This document shows positions 28,901 to 37,212 of a stretch of 64,000 nt of DNA, in pieces (positions within the stretch are counted from its first letter, which is position 1; each line of letters begins with the position of its first letter). Source of the stretch: an uncultured Dokdonia sp. (GTDB lineage Bacteria; Bacteroidota; Bacteroidia; Flavobacteriales; Flavobacteriaceae); the NCBI RefSeq assembly GCF_947492815.1, contig NZ_CANLOB010000002.1, positions 186,001 to 250,000 on the forward strand. The letters run 5' to 3'. Both the position numbers and the translations under genes were made by a program. The notes below the pieces were generated by a model. The model had not been told where the DNA came from. It ran no database searches and saw nothing but the letters and a program-made list of their open reading frames with translations.

Positions 28901-29556
28901 AAACCACGACCACTAGCGAAGGAGAAGTTACTTCACAAGAGTTATTCTATCCATATAGTACTGAAGTAGCTTCAGAGGAGCAATATCAGGATATGGTTGC
29001 AAATAATGTTATTACCACACCAGTGATGACCAAAGCAACGCAGGATGGTACATTGCTGGCAACTCAGAAAACAAATTTCACGCAAGTGGAAAATGGATTT
29101 AAACCTAGTAGTATCGAAAGCGCTAAAGCAACCGATGCATTAGAAGAACGTATCCGTTTTGAGGGATATAGTGAGATAGGAAATATTCAGGAAGTGAGAA
29201 ATACAGCAGGAGAATATACCTCATTTATCTGGGGATATGACGGGAAGTATGTTGTCGCAAAAGTGGCTAATGCTCGCTATCTAAATGCAACAAATGGATT
29301 AGATTTTGAAATCATTAATAGTCCAGCATCAGATGCCGTCTTACAATCAGAATTAGATGAGATAAGACAAAATAATCCAAATGCACAGGTGACCACTTAT
29401 ACGTACAAACCACTTGTAGGGGTTACATCAGTTACCGATCCCCGAGGCTATACCATGTTCTATGAGTATGACACTCAGAATAGGCTGAAGTATGTCAAAG
29501 ATCAAGACGGAAAAGTCTATTCTAAAAATGAATATCACTATAGTACCTCTAACTAA
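25957..29556 (+). CDS. Rhs-family protein, N-terminal partner (YD-repeat shell)
   Basis: 1199 residues with a Sec signal peptide (about 1-21, ending LYSQ). The opening SLGRYGNVPINTATGKMGFSVP and LEYSYGGLILEAAPSLWGLGWNLN are typical of bacteroidotan Rhs/SpvB-like N-terminal regions. Degenerate YD repeats occur in the last third (IEYDSYTQVKKQ, GYTMFYEYDTQNRLKYVKD). It has no core-hairpin or toxin tip; the protein ends in a repeat. The next gene starts 20 bases later and carries the core and toxin, so the two probably form a single split Rhs particle. Confidence 0.85.
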   Translation: MSRISLFLSFIFLISFSPLYSQIDGDSGNGTSGYQAPDITPVNPQTASLGRYGNVPINTATGKMGFSVPIYNIAVDGGSMPVSLEYSYGGLILEAAPSLWGLGWNLNAYGSITKEVRGLPDGHPDGYYGANNVKGTILEPFMANWNDPNNATLGPMEIYDFIEILYNKYDSEVDKYTVNVGGMQFSFKLRYEGNTVVPYYLSQHNYKVDVTMSTTEYFAVGSFVVTSDQGVKYYFDNDNTESVYTEPVGLTKYTEDKNTSWVLSRVLYPNGEDIEYTYEEEQYDLWGYAAWGTTLISGFEGTPSGDPNSFVAGYGDRISKTVMRRMNLSRIDFPEGSLDFGTATTADGRLLYNSITLKNIENTVVDQYDISYLGVREGLVNIQKNNEFLYGFEYHGIHTPEDMPVYFLNENDLPLDQDSWKYFNDANNDYAVNLEQGGYIADKSPDFSSTRLGAMRRILYPTGGYSTIEYEQNQIADDYNESVGNGPVAFNRQLLVQLNPSVDNDEREVTFQYTFNEPTEAYISHKLEGDALNNFLEAKITKIGGGPCNEYNCYSGGYDTSGYYYEQAPSMREVLSVNCSFYPLPVLCPTLITSIELDNTPSGYGYKEENSAGRVVIAPGTYEFTITTKPNNGNSPPLFSTGSMHGEIRIGFYEPPTDQNNEVPESANVNIGGIRVTRINHYTDGALATKTIYDYNDDEGLSTGRINHIPQEIFTQHLTRLNHPSGNEYQEVRIHDIKAFSYLNDANGVPVYYGKVRTYSEEGEVFQPVSGEEALSVSTIPLDTNPNGSRIITVSGPNPNAVVNVDGVIGRYTDVYPEGYTTQEFTFPQEYPYFRYPGVPTQEDLTKAVPKGGETFVYNPNTVDYDTVRSNETLHGILKKPSSNHEYFDNGETYSYDTNTDHPWSFKIVIKPHRILDYSLYDYDEPYPSDPAEAQALKDLHDVHPYRETVLSRRPTQTTTYTQGITSIQSIEYDSYTQVKKQTTTTSEGEVTSQELFYPYSTEVASEEQYQDMVANNVITTPVMTKATQDGTLLATQKTNFTQVENGFKPSSIESAKATDALEERIRFEGYSEIGNIQEVRNTAGEYTSFIWGYDGKYVVAKVANARYLNATNGLDFEIINSPASDAVLQSELDEIRQNNPNAQVTTYTYKPLVGVTSVTDPRGYTMFYEYDTQNRLKYVKDQDGKVYSKNEYHYSTSN

Positions 29557-29575
29557 TTATAAATCGGAAAAACAG

Positions 29576-32500
29576 ATGAAAAAATATATAATCACCATCG
29601 CATTACTCATTCCGATGTTAATTATCGGACAATCACAGGATAAGAATTACGTAAAAACAACGAGCTATCAACAGCCAGTTGAAGAGGGACAAGAAGATAA
29701 TCTTGATCCGTCTCAAAAGATTGAATCTATTGGCTATGTAGATGGTCTTGGACGACCTATTCAATCTATTGCTGTAGGTGCAGGAGGTCAAGGACAAAAT
29801 ATCATGTCCTATACAGAATATGATGCTTTAGGAAGAACACCAAAGCAATATCTTCCTTATGCTACACCTTCGCAAATACCGAATCCATTAGATTTTATGG
29901 ATCAAACGGTTCTTAAAGCTAACATAGGAAGTTTCTATAATAGCTCTAAATATGAAAATACTCTGAATCCATATTCAGAGATGGTGTATGAAAACTCACC
30001 GCTTAATAGAGTATTAAAACAAGGAGCGCCTGGGGCTTCTTGGGTAGTAGGACAAGATGATACCGATCATACTATCAAATTTGAATATCTACATAATATA
30101 GCAAATGAAGTACGCTTTTTTGATGTGAGTTTTACTGGAGGGAATACCCAGACTCCTTCTCTTACCTTATCTGGATTTTATTCAGCGAATGAGCTTTATA
30201 AAAACATCACTAAGGATGAGAACTGGACAATAGCTTCTGGAGATAATCATACTACGGAGGAATTCGCTAATAAGAAAGGACAGGTTGTTTTAAAACGCAC
30301 CTATAATAATGATATTCCACATGATACCTATTATATCTATGATGATTATGGTAATCTATCTTTTGTGCTTTCTCCAGAAGGGAGTGATCAAATTGTAAAC
30401 GGAAATGTACTTAGAAGTAATTATCAGCAAATACTTAATGATTTGTGTTATCAATATAAGTATGACTATCGAAACAGACTTATTGAGAAGAAAGTCCCTG
30501 CCAAAGGGTGGGAGTCTATTGTATATAATAAACTAGATCAGCCTATCTTAACTCAAGATGCAAATCAATACGCTGTGACTCCTCAAAGAGAATGGCTTTT
30601 TACCAAGTATGATGCTTTTGGAAGAGTCGTTTATACAGGAATTAAAAATGCGAATATTTCAAGAACAACCTATCAAAGTGTTGCAGATAATACTTTTGGG
30701 CAAGTACAACAATATGAGTCGCGAATAACAAATCCTGTAACTACAGGGGGAATTGATTTATACTATACCCAAAATACTGTACCAACAACATTCAATGAGG
30801 TGCTTACGGTTAACTATTATGATACGTATGAAGACCTAGGTGGATATAGTTTGCCAAATTCAGTATACGGACAAATCCTTACTTCAAATACCCAAGGATT
30901 ACCAACTGTATCAAAAGTACGCGTATTAGGAACTGATGATTGGATTACAACCATTACTGGTTATGATGATAAAGGACGCCCGATCTTTGTTCGTAGTGAA
31001 AACACCTATTTAGGCACGATAGACACTTCAGAATCACTTTTAGATTTTACAGGAAAAGTACTTGAGACAAGAACAACACATCAAAAAGCTGGACATCAAG
31101 CAGTGGTAACAAAAGATTTCTTTAGTTATGACCATCAAAATAGGCTGATCAATCATTTGCAACAAATTGATAACGAGCCTGTGCAACTCATAGCGAGCAA
31201 TACCTATGATGAATTAGGACAATTAGAATCAAAGCGAGTAGGAGGACAACTCTTTGAATCAGGATATACTGATATTACTGCTGGTCGTATCGATGTATCA
31301 GAAGAAGGAATAATTACCAAAACCTATGCGACGAGTTCTTATGATTCAGGACTAGCTACCGTTGGAAAGATAGAAGGAGATGGAGGACTTTCTTTTATAA
31401 ATCTTTCAGAGAATAAAAGATATGTAGTAGGACTTAATGATAACAATCAGTATACAAATTCTGTTAATGAGATTGAATATGCCTTCTTTTTTAATTGGAA
31501 TAACCCAGGAAGATATAAGGTTAGAATACTTGAAAATGGATCTTTTTCTTATTTATCTGGATATATCAATTACAATGCAAATGATCACTTTGCTATAGAG
31601 CGAGAAGCAAATGTGCTTTCTTTTATCCACAATGGAGCTGTTGTAGCGACCTATACCATGACACAGAACTTCCCTTCGTTAGTCGGTGATATGGTGATGG
31701 CTGACCAAGGAGCGCAGATAAGTAGTTTGAATTTATATGCGACAACTATTGATAAGAGTCTTCAAAAAGTAGATTATCAGTATAACGTACGAGGATGGCT
31801 CACTGATATTAACGATATTAATAGTAATTCTGGAGAACGTGATTTGTTCAACTTCCATATCAATTACGACACAAAAGATGGAATGAATGCTACAGGTAGT
31901 GTTCAACCTTTATACAATGGTAATATTTCTCAGACGATGTGGAGTACTGCTAATTCTGATAATCAAACAAGAGCTTATGGCTATGCCTATGATGATTTAA
32001 ATAGGATTAATAGTGGCTTTAGTAGGCGTGGGACAAACTACGATACTGTAGATAGTTATAGTTTGCTTGGGGTTAATTATGATAAGAATGGAAACATTGG
32101 TGCTTTAGAGCGTAGAGGAGCTATTCCAAACACAACAAGCACAGGAATAATGGATAATCTAACCTATATTTATAATGGGAACCAATTACTCAGTGTAACT
32201 GATAATGCGAATACACAAAGTATCAAAAAACAAGGGTTCTATGATGGAAATACTACTGGTGATGATTATCAATATGATGTGAATGGAAATATGATCCTAG
32301 ATAATAATAAAGGGATTGACAATATTGAGTATAATTATCTTAATCTTCCTGAAACTGTAACCATTAATACAATTGATGCTGAAGGAGATGCTCAACAAGG
32401 AACAATTAACTATATTTACGATGCGACAGGAATAAAACTTGCCAAAGTAGTGAATGATGTAAATCAAAATGGACCGATTATAACCTATTATGCAGGAGGG

Positions 32501-33733
32501 TATATTTATGAAAACAGTAATAATACTGAATCTCTAAAGATGTTTCCACATCCTGAAGGATATGTAGAGCCCGTATATGGTACTTCTAAATCTATTCAGA
32601 AGTTTAGTTCACAAACGCAAACGACATCTTTTTCATCATATCAGTATGCGTTTAATTATACTGATCATCTAGGAAATGTACGACTAACTTATAGTGACTC
32701 GGATGGAGATGGATCAATTAAACCGTCATCAGAAATTATATCTGAGAAGCACTATTATCCATTTGGATTGCAACAAAAAGGATATAATGACGTGGTTACA
32801 TCAAATGTAAACAGCGTTGCAAACCGATTTGGGTATGGAAATAAAGAATTAGGAGAAGAACTTGGGCTTGATTGGTATGATATTTCTGCTCGTAACTATG
32901 ATCCTGCTATAGGAAGATGGATGAATATTGATCCACTTGCAGATAAAATGAGGAGACATTCTCCATATAATTATGCTTTCGATAACCCTATATTTTTTAC
33001 AGACCCTGACGGTATGGCGCCTCAAGGACCTGGAAATCCAGTCAAGGGATTGTTAAAGACAGCTTTGAGATCACTGAAAAAAGCTGGTAGGCAAGGAAAA
33101 CAGGCAAAGTTAAGATCATTACTTAGCGACCCTAATGTTAGTAGAGCTGATAAGGGATGGATAAAGTCAGACCTTAATCATATTAAAAGGAAAAGTAAAA
33201 ATAAAAGAGGAAATCCCAGAAAAAACCTTAGGAATCCACCTGGAAAAGATTTAGCACATGAAAGAGGAAGAGAAGCTGCTAAAGGATATGGTTATGAACA
33301 CTCAAATGTTCAAGACAGGTTTTTACATAGGCTTCAGCATAAATATGATAATAATGGCAGAAAAAATAAAGAACGTCCAATAATTGCAGGGCTTTTAATA
33401 GTAGGGGCATCAACATCAGTATCAGCAGAGGAAGAAATTGATTCAGAGCCATCAGCAGCGGAGAAATCTGAACAATTTGCAGCTGCTTATGCTGCTTGGC
33501 TGGCACCGATATCAGATGGTATAGAAAACCCTGCTAAAAAAATATTTGGAGAAAATGAAATCACTCAATTTTTAGATGAAATGAATCCTATGAATTGGGG
33601 TCTTTCTGGACTTGTACAATATACTGACGAAGTTTTAAATGAAAATAATGGTTCTAGTGAAAGTCAAGATAATTCAAACAATAACAACCAACAGCAAGGA
33701 GATACTTGTAATGAGGAGAGTTGTGATGGATGA
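29576..33733 (+). CDS. Rhs core protein with polymorphic-toxin-type-8-like tip
   Basis: I choose the ATG at 29576 over the longer reading frame from 29492 because it gives a signal peptide (MKKYIITIALLIPMLIIGQS) and does not overlap the upstream gene; length 1385. A DUF6443-like start (GYVDGLGRPIQSIAVGAGGQ) is followed by YD repeats and the conserved Rhs C-terminus (AIGRWMNIDPLAD, then NPIFFTDPDGM, about 1130). The tip (about 1187-1268) has RNPPGKDLAHERGREAAKG and HSNVQDRFLHRLQHKYDNNG, which I recognise as polymorphic toxin type 8 (predicted RNase). Unusually about 115 more residues follow, including a hydrophobic IIAGLLIVGASTSVSA and an Asn/Gln-rich end. Confidence 0.85.
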   Translation: MKKYIITIALLIPMLIIGQSQDKNYVKTTSYQQPVEEGQEDNLDPSQKIESIGYVDGLGRPIQSIAVGAGGQGQNIMSYTEYDALGRTPKQYLPYATPSQIPNPLDFMDQTVLKANIGSFYNSSKYENTLNPYSEMVYENSPLNRVLKQGAPGASWVVGQDDTDHTIKFEYLHNIANEVRFFDVSFTGGNTQTPSLTLSGFYSANELYKNITKDENWTIASGDNHTTEEFANKKGQVVLKRTYNNDIPHDTYYIYDDYGNLSFVLSPEGSDQIVNGNVLRSNYQQILNDLCYQYKYDYRNRLIEKKVPAKGWESIVYNKLDQPILTQDANQYAVTPQREWLFTKYDAFGRVVYTGIKNANISRTTYQSVADNTFGQVQQYESRITNPVTTGGIDLYYTQNTVPTTFNEVLTVNYYDTYEDLGGYSLPNSVYGQILTSNTQGLPTVSKVRVLGTDDWITTITGYDDKGRPIFVRSENTYLGTIDTSESLLDFTGKVLETRTTHQKAGHQAVVTKDFFSYDHQNRLINHLQQIDNEPVQLIASNTYDELGQLESKRVGGQLFESGYTDITAGRIDVSEEGIITKTYATSSYDSGLATVGKIEGDGGLSFINLSENKRYVVGLNDNNQYTNSVNEIEYAFFFNWNNPGRYKVRILENGSFSYLSGYINYNANDHFAIEREANVLSFIHNGAVVATYTMTQNFPSLVGDMVMADQGAQISSLNLYATTIDKSLQKVDYQYNVRGWLTDINDINSNSGERDLFNFHINYDTKDGMNATGSVQPLYNGNISQTMWSTANSDNQTRAYGYAYDDLNRINSGFSRRGTNYDTVDSYSLLGVNYDKNGNIGALERRGAIPNTTSTGIMDNLTYIYNGNQLLSVTDNANTQSIKKQGFYDGNTTGDDYQYDVNGNMILDNNKGIDNIEYNYLNLPETVTINTIDAEGDAQQGTINYIYDATGIKLAKVVNDVNQNGPIITYYAGGYIYENSNNTESLKMFPHPEGYVEPVYGTSKSIQKFSSQTQTTSFSSYQYAFNYTDHLGNVRLTYSDSDGDGSIKPSSEIISEKHYYPFGLQQKGYNDVVTSNVNSVANRFGYGNKELGEELGLDWYDISARNYDPAIGRWMNIDPLADKMRRHSPYNYAFDNPIFFTDPDGMAPQGPGNPVKGLLKTALRSLKKAGRQGKQAKLRSLLSDPNVSRADKGWIKSDLNHIKRKSKNKRGNPRKNLRNPPGKDLAHERGREAAKGYGYEHSNVQDRFLHRLQHKYDNNGRKNKERPIIAGLLIVGASTSVSAEEEIDSEPSAAEKSEQFAAAYAAWLAPISDGIENPAKKIFGENEITQFLDEMNPMNWGLSGLVQYTDEVLNENNGSSESQDNSNNNNQQQGDTCNEESCDG

Positions 33734-33770
33734 TTTAATAATAGATAACTGTTTATTGTAAATAAGCATA

Positions 33771-33819
33771 AATTAAAAGGCTAGACCAATATTATTGATC
33801 TAGCCTTTTAATTTTTTTG
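33771..33819. terminator. Bidirectional terminator between the Rhs gene and the convergent gene
   Basis: A 20-bp stem (AATTAAAAGGCTAGACCAAT with ATTGATCTAGCCTTTTAATT, one mismatch) followed by a T run. It lies between convergent genes and should serve both. Confidence 0.9.
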
Positions 33820-33846
33820 AGTTGAAGAAAGATATCCTTTCTTATC

Positions 33847-34302
33847 TTATTTAAGAATATCTTTTATTTGTTGCTCTAAGTCATTGATCCCTTCAAATTT
33901 TCTAAAGTTTAAATCTTTTTTTAGAGAGTTTAGTTCATTTATTAAATCGAGAATCAATTCTAAAGGTTCAGCTTCGAAACCAAACATATTTTGGTCAAAT
34001 TCTGAACCTACTAATAGATTGTCATTCTCCATGCCAATACACCAATTTTCTATAAAATCAACAAGGGAAATTTCTATTACTTTATATTTTATCCACTCAC
34101 CTTTTATACAAGACTTTGCTAGTGCTTTTTCTGCCCAAAAACAAATAAGACCAATAGGGTTTCCATCATCATCATCATATTGAGTCGAACTAGAAGTTGC
34201 GAAACCTCCACTACTTTTCAAAACATACACTACTTCAGATTTACATATAGTTTTTATAAATCTTTTATGTCTTTTTTCAATTAGTAATGAATCTTGTAAC
34301 AT
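33847..34302 (-). CDS. DUF2750-like protein, possible Rhs immunity protein
   Basis: 151 residues, cytoplasmic. The order VVYVLKSSGGFATSS, NPIGLICFWAEKALAKSCIKGEW, then VIEISLVDFIENWCIGMENDNLLVG fits the DUF2750 pattern (W-L/edge strand, WP/FWxxxxyA, IsLeeFlexW). DUF2750 proteins are small and of unknown function. Position directly behind a toxin-tipped Rhs gene suggests immunity, but the orientation is opposite to the toxin, which is unusual. Confidence 0.6.
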   Translation of the reverse strand: MLQDSLLIEKRHKRFIKTICKSEVVYVLKSSGGFATSSSTQYDDDDGNPIGLICFWAEKALAKSCIKGEWIKYKVIEISLVDFIENWCIGMENDNLLVGSEFDQNMFGFEAEPLELILDLINELNSLKKDLNFRKFEGINDLEQQIKDILK

Positions 34303-34317
34303 TTTATTATTCTTTAT

Positions 34318-34354
34318 ATCAGTTAAACTTCTACAACAAATTTAACTGATTTTT
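34318..34354 (+). terminator. Hairpin upstream of the DUF2750-like gene
   Basis: ATCAGTTAAA (34318-34327) and TTTAACTGAT (34341-34350) form a 10-bp stem followed by TTTT; it may terminate plus-strand readthrough or lie in the leader of the minus-strand gene. Confidence 0.5.
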
Positions 34355-34505
34355 AGCTTAAACTCAAAATGGATGAATGAGTCCAATACAATGAATACCA
34401 TTTTTATATAGAATAGTAAATTATACTTGGACTTTCACATCTATAAAGTTTAGAATTTTACGATATGAAAAGAGTTACCATTTGATTAGTATTTCGAAAT
34501 GAAGA

Positions 34506-34892
34506 TCATGATATCTTCAATATTGTCTTCATCGTCTCATTTTCTGTGTTTAATTTATCGATTGATTCTTTATAAGCTTTGGTATCAAAATCTATTTCAT
34601 GTTTTTTAAGTTCTTCTATAGTACTATTTAATATTAAATGCGAACGCTCAAGACGTTTATGTAAGTTTTTATCTCGTTCAATTTTTTTCTTTTTTACAAC
34701 TCGAATGACAGAAAGAAAATACAGAATTAGAGCAATAATAATTACCGCAGCTAAAGCAATGAAGAAATTTGTAATTGGATTATCAAAAACTTCTCCTGCA
34801 TCATTATGATAGGCTTCATGACAATGGTTAGGACCATCTACAGGATAAAATGTAGTATCAATTATCCTCATCAGTTCTGCAACACTTTTCAT
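34506..34892 (-). CDS. Hypothetical single-span membrane protein with coiled coil
   Basis: 128 residues. An N-terminal about 38 residues containing GPNHCHEAYHNDAG (two His and one Cys, possible metal-binding loop), a transmembrane helix at about 40-65, then a basic KKKKIERDKN segment and a helical coiled coil to the end. No family recognised. It starts on an ATGA overlap with an upstream 35-residue ORF. Confidence 0.55.
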   Translation of the reverse strand: MKSVAELMRIIDTTFYPVDGPNHCHEAYHNDAGEVFDNPITNFFIALAAVIIIALILYFLSVIRVVKKKKIERDKNLHKRLERSHLILNSTIEELKKHEIDFDTKAYKESIDKLNTENETMKTILKIS

Positions 34893-34996
34893 ATGAGACT
34901 TTTTTTAAAAAGGGAAGTGAGAAGGATATCATTTTTGACAAATGAAACGATTCCTAAAAGAGAAGATATAATTCCTATAATCGTCCATATATCCAT
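34889..34996 (-). CDS. Tiny membrane peptide coupled to the next gene
   Basis: A 35-residue ORF (MDIWTIIGIISSLLGIVSFV then KNDILLTSLFKKSLI). One hydrophobic helix and a basic tail. Its stop overlaps the next start as ATGA, a hallmark of translational coupling, which supports reality despite the length. Confidence 0.45.
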   Translation of the reverse strand: MDIWTIIGIISSLLGIVSFVKNDILLTSLFKKSLI

Positions 34997-35262
34997 TATA
35001 CGAAATGATCATTTATAACAACCAACATAGTAAGAACAAATAAAATAAATATGTTCGCTAATACAATTTCTTTTCTTTTTAAAGATTGTGTTTTAAAGAC
35101 AAATTGAATCTAGTCTCTATTGAAGTGAGAGAGTTCTCGGAGTCCTTGTTTAAATACTTTCATATAATGGTGTCTTCAGATTTCTTGCTTATACGTATTC
35201 AATAATTTCCCCTTAATCCAAATATAGGTGTTTTTCCTACAAATAATTAATTGTTAGTTAGT
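34997..35262. other. Gene-free spacer
   Basis: AT-rich, no credible ORF. The plus-strand start of a candidate small RNA begins at its right end. Confidence 0.4.
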
Positions 35263-35345
35263 TATATTTGCCTGATTAATGTGTTAATTGGGGGATTAAC
35301 ACTAAAACGATTAGTAAAAGCACCTTAAACAAGGTGCTTTGCTAA
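35263..35345 (+). ncRNA. Candidate small RNA with promoter and two hairpins
   Basis: TATATTTG (35263-35270) is a perfect -7 box. Ten bases later GTGTTAAT/ATTAACAC (35281-35288 with 35295-35302) form a hairpin, followed by a second hairpin AAGCACCTT aaac AAGGTGCTT (35318-35339) within TTAG/CTAA flanks. No ORF fits. The predicted transcript is about 70 bases. It is convergent with the minus-strand gene that ends at 35361. Confidence 0.4.
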
Positions 35346-35360
35346 TTACTATTTATCTCT

Positions 35361-35594
35361 TTAACTATTGGTTTTTACATAGAAAAGTACACCCACATTT
35401 AGTGTTAGTAATATGGCAATGCCTAGATATACTAATGTTTTCGTATTCTTAGCTACCTTTAAATCGGTATCACGAGATACACGAGCGTTATATAATAATT
35501 CCATGAGAATTTGCCTATCAGTATAATGACCTCTGCTATTTTCAAACCTCTTTTGATTGCTTGATTTTCGTTTTGTATGCTGTTCTTGTTCCAC
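35361..35594 (-). CDS. Small tail-anchored-type membrane protein
   Basis: 77 residues with a GTG start. A hydrophilic, basic N-terminal region (about 1-50) is followed by one transmembrane helix close to the C-terminus (about 53-73, TLVYLGIAILLTLNVGVLFYV). No family recognised. A -7 box lies 33 bases upstream of the start. Confidence 0.6.
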   Translation of the reverse strand: MEQEQHTKRKSSNQKRFENSRGHYTDRQILMELLYNARVSRDTDLKVAKNTKTLVYLGIAILLTLNVGVLFYVKTNS

Positions 35595-35626
35595 AATTAA
35601 ATTTACTAATTATAAGTTTTTTCTTA

Positions 35627-35634
35627 CAAACATA
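35627..35634 (-). promoter_or_regulatory. -7 promoter box for the small membrane protein gene
   Basis: On the minus strand TATGTTTG matches TAnnTTTG exactly, 33 bases before the GTG. No clear -33 element was found. Confidence 0.45.
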
Positions 35635-35788
35635 TAAATAAATTTTGTATCTTAATTGAGCATAGTATAACCCTAGATTAGATCGGTAAACGTGTGTAAA
35701 AATCGGATAAAGAGTATTGTCAACTTTTAGAGCACTATGGTATTCATTATCTTAATCTGATGAAATCATATTAATTACCCAACTTCAG

Positions 35789-35814
35789 CAAAGCATCTTT
35801 TTTAAGATGCTTTG
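35789..35814. terminator. Terminator-like hairpin CAAAGCATCTT/AAGATGCTTTG
   Basis: A perfect 11-bp stem with a TTTT loop in a 400-base gene-free gap (35595-35992). It resembles the 35318 hairpin and may end a short transcript starting near 35650; I see no ORF in the gap. Confidence 0.5.
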
Positions 35815-35992
35815 TCATTTCGTACATAGAGGTATAAAAATCATTGCATCAGATAATTATATTAATATAATTGTGAATTTAATTTTATAATTAATGGATA
35901 ATGAGTACATTGTAATTAATATTTTATTAAAAACATAATGTAAGTACTTGCTCCCTAACAGTTACTTTCTATACACCCCAATTATATAAAGG

Positions 35993-36487
35993 ATGACTGA
36001 TATAAATACCTATTTCTCTTATGCTTCTCATAAGTTAGACCATTATTCCATTTCACTACTACAAGAAACAGAAACAAATGTGAGAGAAGTTGTTAATGGG
36101 GAAAAACATTATTGCTTTGGAGTACAGGTCTATAAAACGGGAAAATATTTTATTTTCTATGTAGATAATATCAATAATACATTAAGCGGTATGGGTTTGG
36201 ATTTACATTTGAAAATAGATGTCGATACTAGAACAAGCTATACCTTACTGGATACCACTAAAAATCTTGTGTGTATATGTAACAAGTATCTTCCGAAAGT
36301 AAGTAATGAAGAACAGGCACTTCATAACAGTTATGAGTTAATTACAAGTTGGGAAGCTTCGGTATACGAGGTTCTACAATTACATAAGTTATTTAATAAA
36401 AAGAGGATAATGGATTCTTGGTTTGATCTAGATTTTGAAGATTTGAAGTTTATTAAGTATAGAATGGAGAAGTATAAGGTGGCATAA
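35993..36487 (+). CDS. Hypothetical protein
   Basis: 164 residues, no signal peptide or membrane segment. Alternating strands around YCFGVQVYKTGKYFIFYVDNINN and a helical acidic C-terminal half. No family recognised. The 3' side is followed within 25 bases by decayed fragments of the neighbouring mobile element, so the gene may lie at the boundary or be cargo. Confidence 0.55.
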   Translation: MTDINTYFSYASHKLDHYSISLLQETETNVREVVNGEKHYCFGVQVYKTGKYFIFYVDNINNTLSGMGLDLHLKIDVDTRTSYTLLDTTKNLVCICNKYLPKVSNEEQALHNSYELITSWEASVYEVLQLHKLFNKKRIMDSWFDLDFEDLKFIKYRMEKYKVA

Positions 36488-36508
36488 TCACGTTATGATC
36501 ATCATAAA

Positions 36509-36592
36509 GTATTCAATTATTCTAACCAAATCTCTCTGATTTATTGAATCTACCCCACTTCACCTCTTTATCATACCCACGAGCAGATAACC
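36509..36592 (-). pseudogene. Remnant of the element's terminal 137-aa gene
   Basis: GTATTCAATTATTCTAACCA and the following bases match 38614-38639 exactly over 26 bases, and similarity continues to the CCCACGAGCAGA segment. This corresponds to the C-terminus of the gene at 38623-39036 and its downstream flank. Only about 80 bases remain. Confidence 0.75.
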
Positions 36593-36660
36593 AAACCTAT
36601 TTCTCTTATATAAAAAATGAATGCCCTTGGACATACATCACAAGTGCACTCGAAACCTTT

Positions 36661-36675
36661 ATTTAGGGATAAAAG
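36661..36675 (+). repeat. 15-bp sequence shared with 54932-54946
   Basis: ATTTAGGGATAAAAG occurs identically at 36661 and at 54932, directly downstream of the lipoprotein gene at 54951-55487. It is either a remnant of that element end or a boundary repeat. Confidence 0.55.
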
Positions 36676-36763
36676 GCTAATTTATAATCTCCTTCTTTAT
36701 CTTCTTACACTGATATTCTTTTGTAATATTGTAAATTATACAGCAATTTTATAATCATCATTA

Positions 36764-37180
36764 ATGTCATTAACCATTTTTCGTCTATTACTAGATTTTG
36801 GATTAGTTGTTTTAATTTGGATTATCCAACTTATTGTATATCCTAGTTTTCATTATTATGACAGAAATAGCCTTGTCGAATGGCATAGTAACTATACTTC
36901 TCGTTTTAGTTTTATTGTTATTCCTTTAATGTTAGGTCAGTTAGGCATTGCTTTCTATAGCTTAACGCTAACAATAAATTTCAATACAATCATCAACTTA
37001 GTCATTATTGTGATTATATGGCTTATTACTTTTTTAATATTTGTTCCCATTCATTCAAAAATTTCAAGAGGTAAAATCAGCGATAGAATGTTATCATCAT
37101 TAGTAAGAAAGAATTGGTTGCGGACAATATTTTGGAATACACTGTTTGCATATAATTTTGCACAACTATCTAATATTTAA
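36764..37180 (+). CDS. Four-span membrane protein of unknown function
   Basis: 138 residues with helices at about 8-26, 48-68, 73-98 and 115-130. Conserved-looking polar positions include QLIVYPSFHYYDRN and LVEWHSNYTSR. No catalytic motif is visible. Family is known to me only as an uncharacterised bacteroidotan membrane protein. It lies between two decayed fragments of the element, so insertion of the fragments and this gene are intermixed. Confidence 0.6.
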   Translation: MSLTIFRLLLDFGLVVLIWIIQLIVYPSFHYYDRNSLVEWHSNYTSRFSFIVIPLMLGQLGIAFYSLTLTINFNTIINLVIIVIIWLITFLIFVPIHSKISRGKISDRMLSSLVRKNWLRTIFWNTLFAYNFAQLSNI

Positions 37181-37212
37181 ATAACTGAAAATTAATTTGT
37201 TACATATGCAGC

